Positions 45,361 to 54,986 of a stretch of 64,000 bases of DNA are shown one piece after another. The notes beneath the pieces are model-generated. The model saw nothing but the letters and a program-made list of their open reading frames with translations. It did not search any database and had not been told where the DNA came from. The first letter of the stretch is position 1, and each line of letters begins with the position of its first letter. A program made the position numbers and the translations under genes. The stretch is from Novosphingobium sp. Fuku2-ISO-50 (lineage in GTDB: Bacteria > Pseudomonadota > Alphaproteobacteria > Sphingomonadales > Sphingomonadaceae), in the NCBI RefSeq assembly GCF_001519055.1, contig NZ_KQ954287.1, positions 264,820 to 328,819 on the forward strand. Reading direction: 5' to 3'.

Positions 45361-46548
45361 ATGAGTCACAGCCCAACCGAGGGGCAGGATGCGCCGGTCG
45401 CGACGCTGACGCCGGCCACGCAATGGCGGATCGCCGCTGTCCTCCTCGTCATCGTCATCGCCTTGTTCTGGCTCGTGCCAAAGGTCATCAGCGCCTGGAC
45501 CCCGGTGCCGCCGCCGCCGGCTGCGCCCGCTGACGGCACTTTTGCCGCGACCGACCGCGAATGGCAGACACTGCGCTTTGCCCAGGCTCAGGCTGTGACG
45601 ATGGGCGAAAATGCCGCAAGCGACGGCAAGATCGCGGTCGATGATGATCTGACGACGGCGGTGTTTTCGCCGTTCACCGGCCGCGTCACGCGCATTCTGG
45701 CCAAGGCCGGGGACCATGTCTCTGCCGGGCAAGTCCTGTTCGCAGTTGCCGCAAACGAGGCCGCGCAAAGCGATGCCGACCTCGCCACGGCCGCCGCGCA
45801 AGTCAAAGTCGCGCGCGCTGCCGAAGCACGCCAGCACGACCTTTATGATCACAAGGGCGCCGCGCTCAAGGACTGGCAGCAGGCGCAGGCCGACCTCGCC
45901 GCCGCCGAAGCGAGCCTGTCCGCAGCCGCGGGCCGCCGCAAGGCGCTGGGCGGAGCGGTGGAACATGGCGAAGGCGTGGTGCGCGCGCCCGTTTCGGGCA
46001 TTGTCACGCAACGCCTGATCGGGCCGGGCCAATATGTATCGAGCGCGAGCGGCGGCAGCGCGACGCAGGCCTTTGCGATTTCCGGGTTTGACCGGATCTG
46101 GCTGGTCGGCAATCTGCGCGAAGAAGACGCCGGGCGCGCCCGCGTCGGGATGGGCGCCGAAGTGCGCCCGATCGGCAGCAACGAAGTGCTTCACGCGCGG
46201 ATCACCTATGTCGCGCCGTCGATCGATCCCAATACCCGCCGCCTGACCGTCCGCGCCGAACTGCCGAACCCGGACGGGCATCTCAAGCCGGAGACTTTCG
46301 CCAGCTTTACGCTGCTGACCGGCAAGGATCGACCATCGCTGATCGTCCCCGAAGAAGCGGTGATCTTTGAAGGCCAGACCGCGCGCGTGTGGGTCGCCGA
46401 TGCAAAGCACCATCGCCTTGCGCTGCGCCAGATTTCCACCGGGCAAGTCACCAACGGCACCGTCGAAGTCACCGCCGGGCTGAACGCGGGCGAAACCGTG
46501 GTAACCGCCGGCAGCCTGTTTATCGACCGTGGCTCCAAAGCCGACTGA
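45361..46548 (+). CDS. RND efflux periplasmic adaptor (CzcB-like)
   Basis: The 395-residue membrane-fusion protein has one N-terminal membrane helix (WRIAAVLLVIVIALFWLVPK), a lipoyl/barrel-sandwich part split around a coiled-coil hairpin (VFSPFTGRVTRILAKAGDHV; GVVRAPVSGIVTQRLIGPGQ) and a beta-barrel domain (RIWLVGNLREEDAGRARVGM). It links the inner-membrane pump to the outer-membrane channel. The ATG at 45361 is chosen as the start giving the usual short cytoplasmic tail. It is first of three tightly packed rightward genes. Confidence 0.9.
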   Translation: MSHSPTEGQDAPVATLTPATQWRIAAVLLVIVIALFWLVPKVISAWTPVPPPPAAPADGTFAATDREWQTLRFAQAQAVTMGENAASDGKIAVDDDLTTAVFSPFTGRVTRILAKAGDHVSAGQVLFAVAANEAAQSDADLATAAAQVKVARAAEARQHDLYDHKGAALKDWQQAQADLAAAEASLSAAAGRRKALGGAVEHGEGVVRAPVSGIVTQRLIGPGQYVSSASGGSATQAFAISGFDRIWLVGNLREEDAGRARVGMGAEVRPIGSNEVLHARITYVAPSIDPNTRRLTVRAELPNPDGHLKPETFASFTLLTGKDRPSLIVPEEAVIFEGQTARVWVADAKHHRLALRQISTGQVTNGTVEVTAGLNAGETVVTAGSLFIDRGSKAD

Positions 46549-46560
46549 GGGGCCACACAG

Positions 46561-49500
46561 ATGAACCCGATCGTAAATTTCGCGCTGCGGCAGCGGATGA
46601 TGGTGCTTGCGATTCTGGCCGTATTCCTGGTCGGCGGCATGATCGCGTACAAGCAACTGAATATCGAGGCCTACCCCGACCCGGTCCCGCCGCGCGTCGA
46701 AATCATTACGCAAAGCTCGGGCCTGTCCGCGCAGGAAATCGAGCGGACGATCACCATTCCGATCGAGATTCAGCTCGCCGGGATCAAGAACGTCAAGAAA
46801 GTCGAGACCATTTCGCTGTTCGGCCTGTCCGACGTGCGGGTGCAGTTCACATACGACTATACGTACGAAGAAGCGCAGCAGAAGGTTCTCAATCAGCTTT
46901 CGCAGCTGTCGGGGCTGCCGACCGGGGCGCAACCGGTCATTTCGCCGACCAGTCCGATCGGCGAAATCTATCGCTATCAGATCGTCGGGCCCAAGGGCTA
47001 TTCGGTTACCGACCTCAAGACCATCCAGGACTGGATCCTGCAACGCCGCTTCAAGGCAGTGCCGGGCGTGATCGACGTCAACGGCTGGGCGGGCAAGTCC
47101 AAGACCTACGAAGTGACCGTCGATCAGCGCAAGCTGGTCGCCTATGGCCTGTCGCTTTCCCAGGTTCTGGGCGCGATCAACAACGCCAATGTCAATGTCG
47201 GCGGGCAGACCATCAACATCGGCCCGCAGTCGGCCGTCGTGCGCGGGGTCGGCCTCATCCACACCATGGATGACATTCGCAACACCATGATCGCGCCGAA
47301 CAACGGCAAGCCGGTCCTGGTCAGCGATGTCGCGACCGTCCAGGTCGGCAATCAGCCGCGCCTCGGCATTGTCGGCAAGGACGACGACGACGACATCGTC
47401 CAGGGCATCATCCTGATGCGGCGGGGCGAAGAAAGCCTGCCGACGCTGCAACGCGTCGAAGCCGAAGTCGATCGCATCAACAGCGAGGGCATCCTGCCGC
47501 CGGGCGTCCATCTCGAAAAGATCTATGACCGTACCGAACTGATCAACGTCACCATCCACACCGTGCTGGAAAACATGATCAGCGGCATCGTGCTGATCTT
47601 TGCGGTGCAGTGGATCTTCCTGGGCAGTTGGCGTTCGGCGGCGATCGTCGCGATGACGATCCCCTTTGCGCTCGCCTTTGCCGTGCTGATCATGGTCGCA
47701 AGGGGGGAATCCGCCAATCTGCTGTCGATCGGTGCGATCGACTTTGGCCTGATCGTCGATGCGACCGTGATCATGGTCGAAAACATATTCCGACATCTCA
47801 GTCAGGATCCAAGAAAGCGATTTACCCGCGGGGTGCTCGACCGGATGAGCGGCATCCAGCCGTTCTCGGGCAAATTGGGCACGATCGCGCTGTCGGCCAG
47901 CGAAGTGAACCGGGCGATCTTCTTTGCCGCGGCGATCATCATCGCCGGGTTCCTGCCGCTGTTCACGCTGACCGGGGTCGAAGGGCACATCTTTGGCCCG
48001 ATGGCCCGCACCTATGCCTACGGCATTCTCGGCGGGCTGGTCGCCACATTCACGATCACTCCGGTTCTCGCTTCCATGCTTTTGAAAAACAAGGAAGAGG
48101 AAACCGAAACCTGGCTCGTGCGCAAGATTCGGACGCTTTATGATCCGGCGCTGCGCTTTGCCCTTGCCAACCGCACGCTGGCGATGGGCGGCATGGGCGC
48201 GCTCCTGCTCGCGGCGATCATCTGCGTCTCCAGCCTCGGTCTCGAATTCATGCCCAAGCTGGAAGAAGGCAATTTCTGGATCCGCGCGACTCTGCCCCCT
48301 TCGATCAGCCTCGAAGAAGCGCAAGTCTATACCAACCGGATGCGCCACATCCTGATGAAATATCCCGAAGTGAAGACGGTGATCAGCCAGCTCGGACGCC
48401 CGGACGACGGCACCGACACCACCGGCTTTTACAACGCCGAATTCTATGTGCCGCTCAAACCGGCCGGCGAATGGCCCGGCCACCCGACCAAGGAACAACT
48501 GACCAAGCAAGTCAGCGACGAGCTTTCGGCACCGTTTCCCGGCGTCGCCTTCGAATTTTCGCAGACGATCGAAGACAACGTCGAGGAAGCCGCTTCGGGC
48601 GTGAAGGGGCAGAATTCGATCAAGCTCTATGGCAACGATCTCGAAGCGATCCAGAAGGCGGCCTATCAGATCAAATCGATCATGGCCGGGGTCCAGGGCA
48701 TTACCGATCTGTCGGTGTTCGATGCGGTTGGCCAACCAACGGTCAACATCAAGGTCGACCGGCTCAAGGCCGCGCGTTACGGGCTTGCCCCGGGCGATGT
48801 GAACGCGGTTGTTCAGGCCGCGATCGGCGGACAAGCCGTGGGCAGCAATCTCTATGAGTATGGCTCCGACCGCAATTTCCCGATCGTTGTCCGGCTTGCC
48901 CCGGAATACCGCAAAAGCCTCGATGCCATCCGCGCCATTCCCGTCGCGGTGCCCAATGCCATCGGCGGAGTGGCACAAGTTCCGCTGAGCACTGTGGCGG
49001 ACATCAAGCTCGTCGCCGGGTATTCGTTCATCTATCGCGAGGATCAAAGCCGCTACATTCCGATCGGGTTTGCCGTGCGCGGCCGCGATCTCGGCAGCGC
49101 CATTCTCGAAGCACAGGCCAAGATCGACAAGCAGGTTCATTTGCCGGCGGGAACCCACATCGAATGGGTCGGTGAATTCGGCGAGTTGCAGGCCGCGCTG
49201 GCGCGCCTCGAAATCGTCGTGCCGATCGCGTTCCTGGCCATCGGCGTACTGCTGTTCGCCAATTTCGGGTCATTGCGCGATACCTTGCTCGCCGCGAGCG
49301 TGATGCCCATGGCGCTGGTCGGCGGCATTTTCGCGCTCTATTTTACCGGGACACCGTTTTCGGTCTCGGCGGCGATCGGGTTCATCGGCCTGTTCGGCAT
49401 ATCGGTGATGGGCGGGATTCTCGTGTTGTCCTATTTCAACCAGATGATCGCCGCCGGCATGGCGCGCGAACAGGCCATCATCCATGCGGCGCGAACCCAG

Positions 49501-49731
49501 TTCAGGCCGGTCATGATGACCTGCATCGCCGCCTGCGTCGGGCTTTTGCCCGCAGCCGTGGCGACCGGCATCGGCAGCCAGGTGCAAAAGCCGCTGGCGC
49601 TGGTGGTGGTCGGCGGCATTCTGCTGGCGCCCGTGCTGATCCTGATCGTGCTTCCCGTGCTGATCGACCAGTTTTCGAAGCGCAAGGGGCCCGACAATCA
49701 TGAAGAGCTGAACGAGGAGGGCGTGGCATGA
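46561..49731 (+). CDS. RND efflux pump, CzcA/HME-like inner-membrane transporter
   Basis: The 1056-residue protein starts MNPIVNFALRQRMMVLAILA, has twelve predicted membrane helices in the usual 1+5+1+5 layout, two large periplasmic loops and the TM4 motif GAIDFGLIVDATVIMVEN, close to the DFGxxVD type of heavy-metal RND pumps. The N-terminal YKQLNIEAYPDPVPPRVEII is also CzcA-like. The exact substrate (divalent metal, or organic compound as in some CzcA-like pumps) cannot be decided here. It is 12 bp from the adaptor stop, and its stop overlaps the channel start by ATGA. Confidence 0.9.
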   Translation: MNPIVNFALRQRMMVLAILAVFLVGGMIAYKQLNIEAYPDPVPPRVEIITQSSGLSAQEIERTITIPIEIQLAGIKNVKKVETISLFGLSDVRVQFTYDYTYEEAQQKVLNQLSQLSGLPTGAQPVISPTSPIGEIYRYQIVGPKGYSVTDLKTIQDWILQRRFKAVPGVIDVNGWAGKSKTYEVTVDQRKLVAYGLSLSQVLGAINNANVNVGGQTINIGPQSAVVRGVGLIHTMDDIRNTMIAPNNGKPVLVSDVATVQVGNQPRLGIVGKDDDDDIVQGIILMRRGEESLPTLQRVEAEVDRINSEGILPPGVHLEKIYDRTELINVTIHTVLENMISGIVLIFAVQWIFLGSWRSAAIVAMTIPFALAFAVLIMVARGESANLLSIGAIDFGLIVDATVIMVENIFRHLSQDPRKRFTRGVLDRMSGIQPFSGKLGTIALSASEVNRAIFFAAAIIIAGFLPLFTLTGVEGHIFGPMARTYAYGILGGLVATFTITPVLASMLLKNKEEETETWLVRKIRTLYDPALRFALANRTLAMGGMGALLLAAIICVSSLGLEFMPKLEEGNFWIRATLPPSISLEEAQVYTNRMRHILMKYPEVKTVISQLGRPDDGTDTTGFYNAEFYVPLKPAGEWPGHPTKEQLTKQVSDELSAPFPGVAFEFSQTIEDNVEEAASGVKGQNSIKLYGNDLEAIQKAAYQIKSIMAGVQGITDLSVFDAVGQPTVNIKVDRLKAARYGLAPGDVNAVVQAAIGGQAVGSNLYEYGSDRNFPIVVRLAPEYRKSLDAIRAIPVAVPNAIGGVAQVPLSTVADIKLVAGYSFIYREDQSRYIPIGFAVRGRDLGSAILEAQAKIDKQVHLPAGTHIEWVGEFGELQAALARLEIVVPIAFLAIGVLLFANFGSLRDTLLAASVMPMALVGGIFALYFTGTPFSVSAAIGFIGLFGISVMGGILVLSYFNQMIAAGMAREQAIIHAARTQFRPVMMTCIAACVGLLPAAVATGIGSQVQKPLALVVVGGILLAPVLILIVLPVLIDQFSKRKGPDNHEELNEEGVA

Positions 49732-51212
49732 CGATCCATCTGCGATCACGCCTGTGCGCCGCCACCGCGCTGCTGCTGGGCGGCTGCGCGGTCGGGCCGA
49801 ATTTCCATGCCCCGGCGGCACCGACCGAAACCGCCTATGACCGCGAGGGCACCGCCGCCATGGCCGCGCCCGGCGGCACCCAGCAATGGGTCGCAGGCGC
49901 ACCGCAAGACATGTGGTGGCATGCCTATGGCTCGGCGCAGCTCGATACGCTGATCGACGAAGCGCTCAAGGCCAATACCGATCTTGCCGCCGCGCAGGCC
50001 GCGCTCAAGATCGCGCGCGAATCATGGCTGGCGACGCGCGGGATTCTCGTGCCCCAGGTCGATGCCGGGCTTGGCACGAGCCGGAACAAGAGCTCGCAAT
50101 ACCTCTCGCCGGTGCTCAATTCGACGACGTTCAATTACGGGCTCCAGACCGCGCAAGTCTCGGTCGGCTATTCGCTCGATGTGTTCGGGCTGAACCGGCG
50201 CACGGTCGAACAGGCGCATGCCCAATACGACATGCAGGCGTTTCAGACCGAGGCCGCGCGAATCTCGCTGATCAACAATGTCGCGGCGGCGGCCTTTCTC
50301 GAAGCCTCGCTGCGCGCGCAATTGGCCGCACAAGACCGCATGATCGCGATCAGCCGCGAAACGCTCGCCATTCTCAAGCGTCAGCAGGATCAGGGCCAGG
50401 CCGCCGGTGCCGACGTGCTGGCGCAGGAAGCCGCGCTCGCCCAGACCGAGGCGGGGCTGCCGCCCTTGCGCCGCGCCCATGCCCAGGCGCGCGATCTGAT
50501 CGCCTATCTGACCGGGCGCAGCGCCGCCAATGCGCTGCCCGACGCGATCGATCTCGACACAGTGACGCTGCCCAAAGACCTGCCGCTGTCGCTGCCTTCG
50601 GAACTGGTGCGCCAACGCCCCGACATCCGCGCCGCAGAAGCCAACCTGCATGTCGCCAGCGCGGGCGTGGGCATCGCGATTGCCAATCGCCTGCCGCAAT
50701 TGACGCTGTCGGCGGGCGCTGGCGGCAGTTCGGGCGGATGGTCCGACATCCTGTCGGCGGCCAATTCGTTCTGGTCGGTCGGCGCAGGGATCACCCAGCC
50801 GATCTTTGCCGGCGGCGCGCTGCTGCACAAGCAACGCGCGGCGCGCGCGGCTTATGAACAGGCCGATGCGCAATACCGGTCGACCGTGCTCGCCGCATTC
50901 CAGAATGTCGCCGACACGCTCGCCGCGCTGCGCACCGATGCCGAAGCGCTGCGCGCCGATGGCAAAGCGCGCGACACCGCCGAGGCCAGCCTGACCATCG
51001 CACGGCGCCAGTTCGAACAGGGGCAGACTCCCTTTGCCAGCGTGCTCACCGCCGAAACCGCATTGCGGCAGGCCGAACAGGCGCTGGTCCAGGCCCAGGT
51101 CGCCCGCCTGACCGATACCGCCGCGCTGTTCGAAGCGCTCGGCGGCGGCTGGCAACCGCCCCAGCCCTCCCATCCGCCCCAGCCCTCCCATCCGCCTACG
51201 CCGAAGCGCTGA
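49728..51212 (+). CDS. RND outer-membrane channel lipoprotein (NodT/TolC family)
   Basis: The 494-residue protein has a lipoprotein signal (ATALLLGGCAVGPNFHAPAA, cysteine at about residue 19) and two repeats of the outer-membrane efflux domain with long helices (AQAALKIARESWLATRGILV; QRPDIRAAEANLHVASAGVG). The C-terminus carries a Pro-rich tail from an 18-bp direct repeat (QPSHPPQPSHPP). The last 17 bp overlap the end of the convergent PLP-enzyme gene. It completes the efflux triad. Confidence 0.9.
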   Translation: MTIHLRSRLCAATALLLGGCAVGPNFHAPAAPTETAYDREGTAAMAAPGGTQQWVAGAPQDMWWHAYGSAQLDTLIDEALKANTDLAAAQAALKIARESWLATRGILVPQVDAGLGTSRNKSSQYLSPVLNSTTFNYGLQTAQVSVGYSLDVFGLNRRTVEQAHAQYDMQAFQTEAARISLINNVAAAAFLEASLRAQLAAQDRMIAISRETLAILKRQQDQGQAAGADVLAQEAALAQTEAGLPPLRRAHAQARDLIAYLTGRSAANALPDAIDLDTVTLPKDLPLSLPSELVRQRPDIRAAEANLHVASAGVGIAIANRLPQLTLSAGAGGSSGGWSDILSAANSFWSVGAGITQPIFAGGALLHKQRAARAAYEQADAQYRSTVLAAFQNVADTLAALRTDAEALRADGKARDTAEASLTIARRQFEQGQTPFASVLTAETALRQAEQALVQAQVARLTDTAALFEALGGGWQPPQPSHPPQPSHPPTPKR

Positions 51213-52470
51213 ACACCGGCCAGCGTTCGGTGATCCGGCCCTTTTCGTAAAGCGCCAGATCGCCGAACTGCAGCATCAGCGCCTCGCTCTGGTGCGGTCG
51301 CAGAAACACGCTGTCATCGGGCTTCAGGTGCGTGCGCCATGACGCGGTGAGCAGTTCCTGATTGCTCGAATGGCCGATCAGATCGCTGTATTGCAGCCCC
51401 GGCGGCGAAACCGGGTCGGCCATCCAGTGCCCGCCGAAGATATAGATCGCCTGCGCCGTGTTGGGGTCCATGAACGCGAGCGGCCCGTCGAGATATTCGT
51501 GGCCGGGCAGATCGAGCTTGTGCCCGGCCTTGATCACCGGAGTCGCGATGAACAGCGCGGGATCGAGCCGACCGTTTTCGGCAATGTCGAAATCATGGGG
51601 CTTCACAAATGCCGAACCGACCGAGACTTCGTTGGCAACGGTGCCGCGGGTGTGGCGCATCACGGTATAACTGCCCGCCGAATTGAGCGTCAGCCGCCGG
51701 GGATCGCCGGGAACGATGTCGCCCAAGGCACGAATTGCCGCGCCGTAGCGCCTTTGCGCGTCGGCCCAGGCGGCATCGGGATTGCCCAGTTTGGCAACAT
51801 GCGCGTCATAGCCCATCAGCCCGCCGATTTCGAAGCAATCCGCCGCGAGCGCCGCTTTCACCCCTTCGGCCAGAGCAGCCGGATCGGCAAAGCCGCCGCG
51901 GTGCAACCCGACATCGATTTCAAGGCTCAGCTTCATCCGCGCGGCATTGGCGCGGGCGATCGCGGCATAGGCGGCAATGCGTTCGGGCGTATCGACCAGC
52001 CATTGCACATTCGCCAGCGCCGCCGCGCCTTGCCGGGCGTAAAGCTCGGCCACCAAGGCCGCCGGCAACGGCTTGCCAAACAGATAATCGCCATCGGGAT
52101 GGAGCGCGAGCATCGCCGACAGCATCGCCCCGTTGAACACCATGAAACGGTTGGTCGAAAGCCCTTTGGCGACGCGGTCGAGCAGAGTCGGACAGGGCAG
52201 CGACTTGACCACCACGCGCAACGGCAAATGCGCCTGGCCCACCGCATCGCGCAGCCGCGCGATATTGGCATCGAGCCGAGCCGCATCGATCACCAGCGTC
52301 GGCTGGGCCAGCCCGCCTTGCGCCAGAGCCGCCTGAAGCGCGCCGAAATAGGCATCATGATTGCCGCCATGATCGCCCCGGCGAAGCAGGAAACCCCCGG
52401 CCCCCAGCACCACTATGCCGCCTGCGAGCGCGGCGCCCGCCATTGCTTTTCTGCGCGACAGCCTAACCAC
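51196..52470 (-). CDS. DSD1-like PLP enzyme (D-threonine aldolase / alanine racemase fold), membrane-anchored or exported
   Basis: The 424-residue protein has the fold-type III PLP domain: LVIDAARLDANIARLRDAVG, RVVVKSLPCPTLLDRV (PLP lysine), LSLEIDVGLHRGGF and a C-terminal metal-binding region SDLIGHSSNQELLTA then FLRPHQSEALMLQFG. The N-terminus VVRLSRRKAMAGAALAGGIV with a hydrophobic run looks like a Tat-type signal anchor, which is unusual for a PLP enzyme. The GTG start at 52470 overlaps the upstream oxidase stop by 8 bp. It is last of a TetR-led operon. The reaction on a D-amino acid or 3-hydroxyamino acid is unknown. Confidence 0.8.
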   Translation of the reverse strand: MVRLSRRKAMAGAALAGGIVVLGAGGFLLRRGDHGGNHDAYFGALQAALAQGGLAQPTLVIDAARLDANIARLRDAVGQAHLPLRVVVKSLPCPTLLDRVAKGLSTNRFMVFNGAMLSAMLALHPDGDYLFGKPLPAALVAELYARQGAAALANVQWLVDTPERIAAYAAIARANAARMKLSLEIDVGLHRGGFADPAALAEGVKAALAADCFEIGGLMGYDAHVAKLGNPDAAWADAQRRYGAAIRALGDIVPGDPRRLTLNSAGSYTVMRHTRGTVANEVSVGSAFVKPHDFDIAENGRLDPALFIATPVIKAGHKLDLPGHEYLDGPLAFMDPNTAQAIYIFGGHWMADPVSPPGLQYSDLIGHSSNQELLTASWRTHLKPDDSVFLRPHQSEALMLQFGDLALYEKGRITERWPVFSASA

Positions 52471-53869
52471 GACGCAGCACCTTGGCGAGAGTGGGGTTGA
52501 GCAGCTTGCCTTCGGGATCGAGCGCCTCACGCACGGCCAGAGCATCCTTCCATCGGGGGTACAGCGCTGCAAAATCATCATATTTCAGGCTATTGAGCTT
52601 ACCCCAGTGGGGCCGCCCGCCATAGCGGCGCAAGATCGGCTCGATCAGCGTATAAAAGAACGCATAGTCGTCCTTGTAATACGTGTGCACCGCGATCGAG
52701 CCGCTTTCGCGCCCGTAAAACGGCGAAAGCCAGGCATCGTCGGGGGCAATGCTGCGCACTTCGACCGGGATGAACACATCGCTGCGAGTGCGCTCGATCG
52801 CGGCGACCACTTCGCGCAGCGCGGCGATCTGGTTTTCGCGCGGGACATGGTATTCGATCTCGCGATTGCGCACCGAGCGTTCGTTGGACAACAGCTTCCA
52901 GCCTTCGTCGATCGCGATCTGGTCGGGCATGTCGGCGATCACCCGGTCGAGCGTCCAGAACCGCAAGGGCGCGGCGAATTCAAACACGTCGCGCGCCATT
53001 TTCAGCTTCATCTGCCCGTCGGTATCGGTATCGGGGCCGCGCGGGCGCACCGGCTCGTCGGTTTCGTCATGCGTGATCAACTGGCCGTAATGGCTGAACG
53101 GGATGACATAGAATTCGGCATTGCGGTGCCGCCGCACGAGATCGTCCCACCCCTCCATCAGCTCCTCGCGATGGCGCAGTCCGGTCACTTTCTTTACCCG
53201 CTGCAACGGATGGTTCTGCAAAGTATAGCGCGTCATCACGCCAAACGCGCCAAGCCCGACGCGCGCGGCATTGAACACCTCGGGATTGCTGGTCGCGCTG
53301 CATTCGAGCACATCGCCCCGCGGCGTGGCGATGTCGAACGCGACGATCCCGCCATGCACCGCCTTGAACGCGCGGCCGGTGCCATGCGTCCCGGTCTGGG
53401 TGCCGCCGGCCAGCGATTGCTTGTTGATGTCGGGCAGATTGGGCATTTCCTGGCCGATCGCGGCCAGCGCGGGGCCAAGGTCATAAAGCCGGGTTCCGGC
53501 AAGCACACTGGCCTGGCAGGTCGCGGCGTCGTGCCCCAGGACGCCGGTCATGCCGTCGAGGCTGACCAGAGTGGCATCGGTGGTGACGAGCCCGGTAAAG
53601 CTGTGGCTGGCGCCGACCATGCGGACCGGGCCGCGCGCGCGTCGCAACAGATGCGCCGCTTCGTCCGCGCTTTTCGGCGCAAGCCGGGTCGCGGGATAGG
53701 AATGCTCGGTCGCCGCCCAGTTCTGCCACAAGAGGCGGCCCGAGCCATCGACCGCAGGCAAAGCCGCCGGTTCGCGATCGAGCCAGATCCGTCGTCCGGC
53801 AAGGCCTGCGGCACCCGCAATCACGCCCCCGCCGCCTATCAAAAGCGCCCTTCGTGTCGTTCCCATCAT
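52463..53869 (-). CDS. Tat-exported FAD-linked oxidase of the aldonolactone/alditol oxidase class
   Basis: The 468-residue protein begins MMGTTRRALLIGGGGVIAGA, a twin-arginine signal, followed by the PCMH FAD domain (SADEAAHLLRRARGPVRMVG, ASHSFTGL with the His expected to bind FAD, LAGGTQTGTHGTG) and a C-terminal D-arabinono-1,4-lactone oxidase domain (VPVEVRSIAPDDAWLSPFYG is a good match; LIEPILRRYGGRPHWGKLNS ends it). Known relatives oxidise sugar lactones or alditols. A cytochrome c gene 19 bp upstream on the same strand may be its electron acceptor. Confidence 0.85.
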   Translation of the reverse strand: MMGTTRRALLIGGGGVIAGAAGLAGRRIWLDREPAALPAVDGSGRLLWQNWAATEHSYPATRLAPKSADEAAHLLRRARGPVRMVGASHSFTGLVTTDATLVSLDGMTGVLGHDAATCQASVLAGTRLYDLGPALAAIGQEMPNLPDINKQSLAGGTQTGTHGTGRAFKAVHGGIVAFDIATPRGDVLECSATSNPEVFNAARVGLGAFGVMTRYTLQNHPLQRVKKVTGLRHREELMEGWDDLVRRHRNAEFYVIPFSHYGQLITHDETDEPVRPRGPDTDTDGQMKLKMARDVFEFAAPLRFWTLDRVIADMPDQIAIDEGWKLLSNERSVRNREIEYHVPRENQIAALREVVAAIERTRSDVFIPVEVRSIAPDDAWLSPFYGRESGSIAVHTYYKDDYAFFYTLIEPILRRYGGRPHWGKLNSLKYDDFAALYPRWKDALAVREALDPEGKLLNPTLAKVLRRG

Positions 53870-53888
53870 CGCTCTCCCGTGGCTTTTT

Positions 53889-54239
53889 CTAGTTTTGCTG
53901 GTCAGCCATGAAGCGGATCAGCGCTTCGTAGTCATGGGCGGTGCATGTCGCGCACTGCCCGCCCGCAGGCATCTTGTTGTACCCCGCCACCGCGCTTTGC
54001 AGCAGCACAGGCGCGCCCTTGGCCCAGCGCGCATCCCATTGCGCATGATCGCCCGACAGCGGCGCCCCGCTGTCCCGCGTGGTATGACAGGCGCGGCACG
54101 ATCCATCATAGAGCGCCGCCAGATGCGCATCGGCAGGACGGCGCGCGGCGCTTTGCGCCTCGGTCAGAGGCGGGGCCGGGGGCGCGCCATGACATGCCGC
54201 CAGCGCCAACACGACCATCGCCACGGGCGCCTTACGCAT
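53889..54239 (-). CDS. Cytochrome c5-type lipoprotein
   Basis: The 116-residue protein has a lipoprotein signal (VAMVVLALAAC), a heme site CRACH and the c5-type end MPAGGQCATCTAHDYEALIR, where Met is the likely sixth ligand and two Cys form the typical disulfide. ATG 54239 overlaps the tetR stop by 8 bp and has GAGAGGGGG at a 6-base distance. It probably carries electrons from the oxidase encoded next. Confidence 0.85.
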   Translation of the reverse strand: MRKAPVAMVVLALAACHGAPPAPPLTEAQSAARRPADAHLAALYDGSCRACHTTRDSGAPLSGDHAQWDARWAKGAPVLLQSAVAGYNKMPAGGQCATCTAHDYEALIRFMADQQN

Positions 54240-54879
54240 CGCCATCCCCCTCTCGTTCCGCAAAGATCGCCTCGATCGCGCGCGCCGCTTCGGCAAACAG
54301 GTCTTCGGGCGCGATGCGGTCTTCTTCGTGCGCCATCTCGTCGACGGCATAGCCCAGTTCCACCGCCAGCCGGACGCGGCGCCACAGCACGGCCCGATCG
54401 CGTTCCGGCGCCAGCTCGACAAAGACATCCGTGATCCGGTCGGTAACATAGCGGTGCGAGGCAACACGGATCGGCGCCAGTTGCGGCACGGCGCGCAGCA
54501 CCCGTTCGATCCACACCCCGCCAGGCTCGGCATCGGTCACTTGCGCGGTCAGGCGAAACAGTTCGCCAAGGTTGGCCGACAGCCCCGCCTGCCCCAGCGG
54601 ACGCCAGCGATCGAGCCAGGCGATCAGGACATCGTCCTGCCGCCGCATCAACCGTTCGCACAGCGCGCCGAGCAGATCGTATTTGTTGCGAAAATGGCGA
54701 TAGAGCGCGGGTGGGGTCATCCCGGCGCGCGCGGCGACCATGTTGGTCGAGATCCGCTCGATCCCGACTTCGCCAAGCAGTTCGCCCGCGACATCGAGCA
54801 ACCGTTCGCGCGTGCGATGCGCGCGATCCTGCACCGGCGGCGAGGCGCGCTCGAAATCGGGCACGAAATGGTTCGGCAA
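54232..54879 (-). CDS. TetR-family transcriptional regulator
   Basis: The 215-residue protein has the helix-turn-helix TRERLLDVAGELLGEVGIER, MVAARAGMTPPALYRHFRNK and a TetR ligand domain with acidic C-terminus. The TTG start has GAGGAGAATAAGCG upstream. It heads the operon with cytochrome c, FAD oxidase and PLP-enzyme genes and probably regulates itself and them. Confidence 0.88.
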   Translation of the reverse strand: MPNHFVPDFERASPPVQDRAHRTRERLLDVAGELLGEVGIERISTNMVAARAGMTPPALYRHFRNKYDLLGALCERLMRRQDDVLIAWLDRWRPLGQAGLSANLGELFRLTAQVTDAEPGGVWIERVLRAVPQLAPIRVASHRYVTDRITDVFVELAPERDRAVLWRRVRLAVELGYAVDEMAHEEDRIAPEDLFAEAARAIEAIFAEREGDGDA

Positions 54880-54986
54880 CGCTTATTCTCCTCTCAAAAC
54901 CGAGATTCGATAGCGATGACTATATTTTTGATTTCCGCGCTGTCAAGCGGGGCGCAAAATCGCTTCTGCGCCCCGCCGATCCGACA

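Noticed and set aside
45205..49158. 1317-residue open frame on the minus strand
   Set aside because: It is antisense to the RND adaptor and pump genes, both with full motifs; composition is Asp/His/Arg-rich with no recognisable domain or ribosome site.
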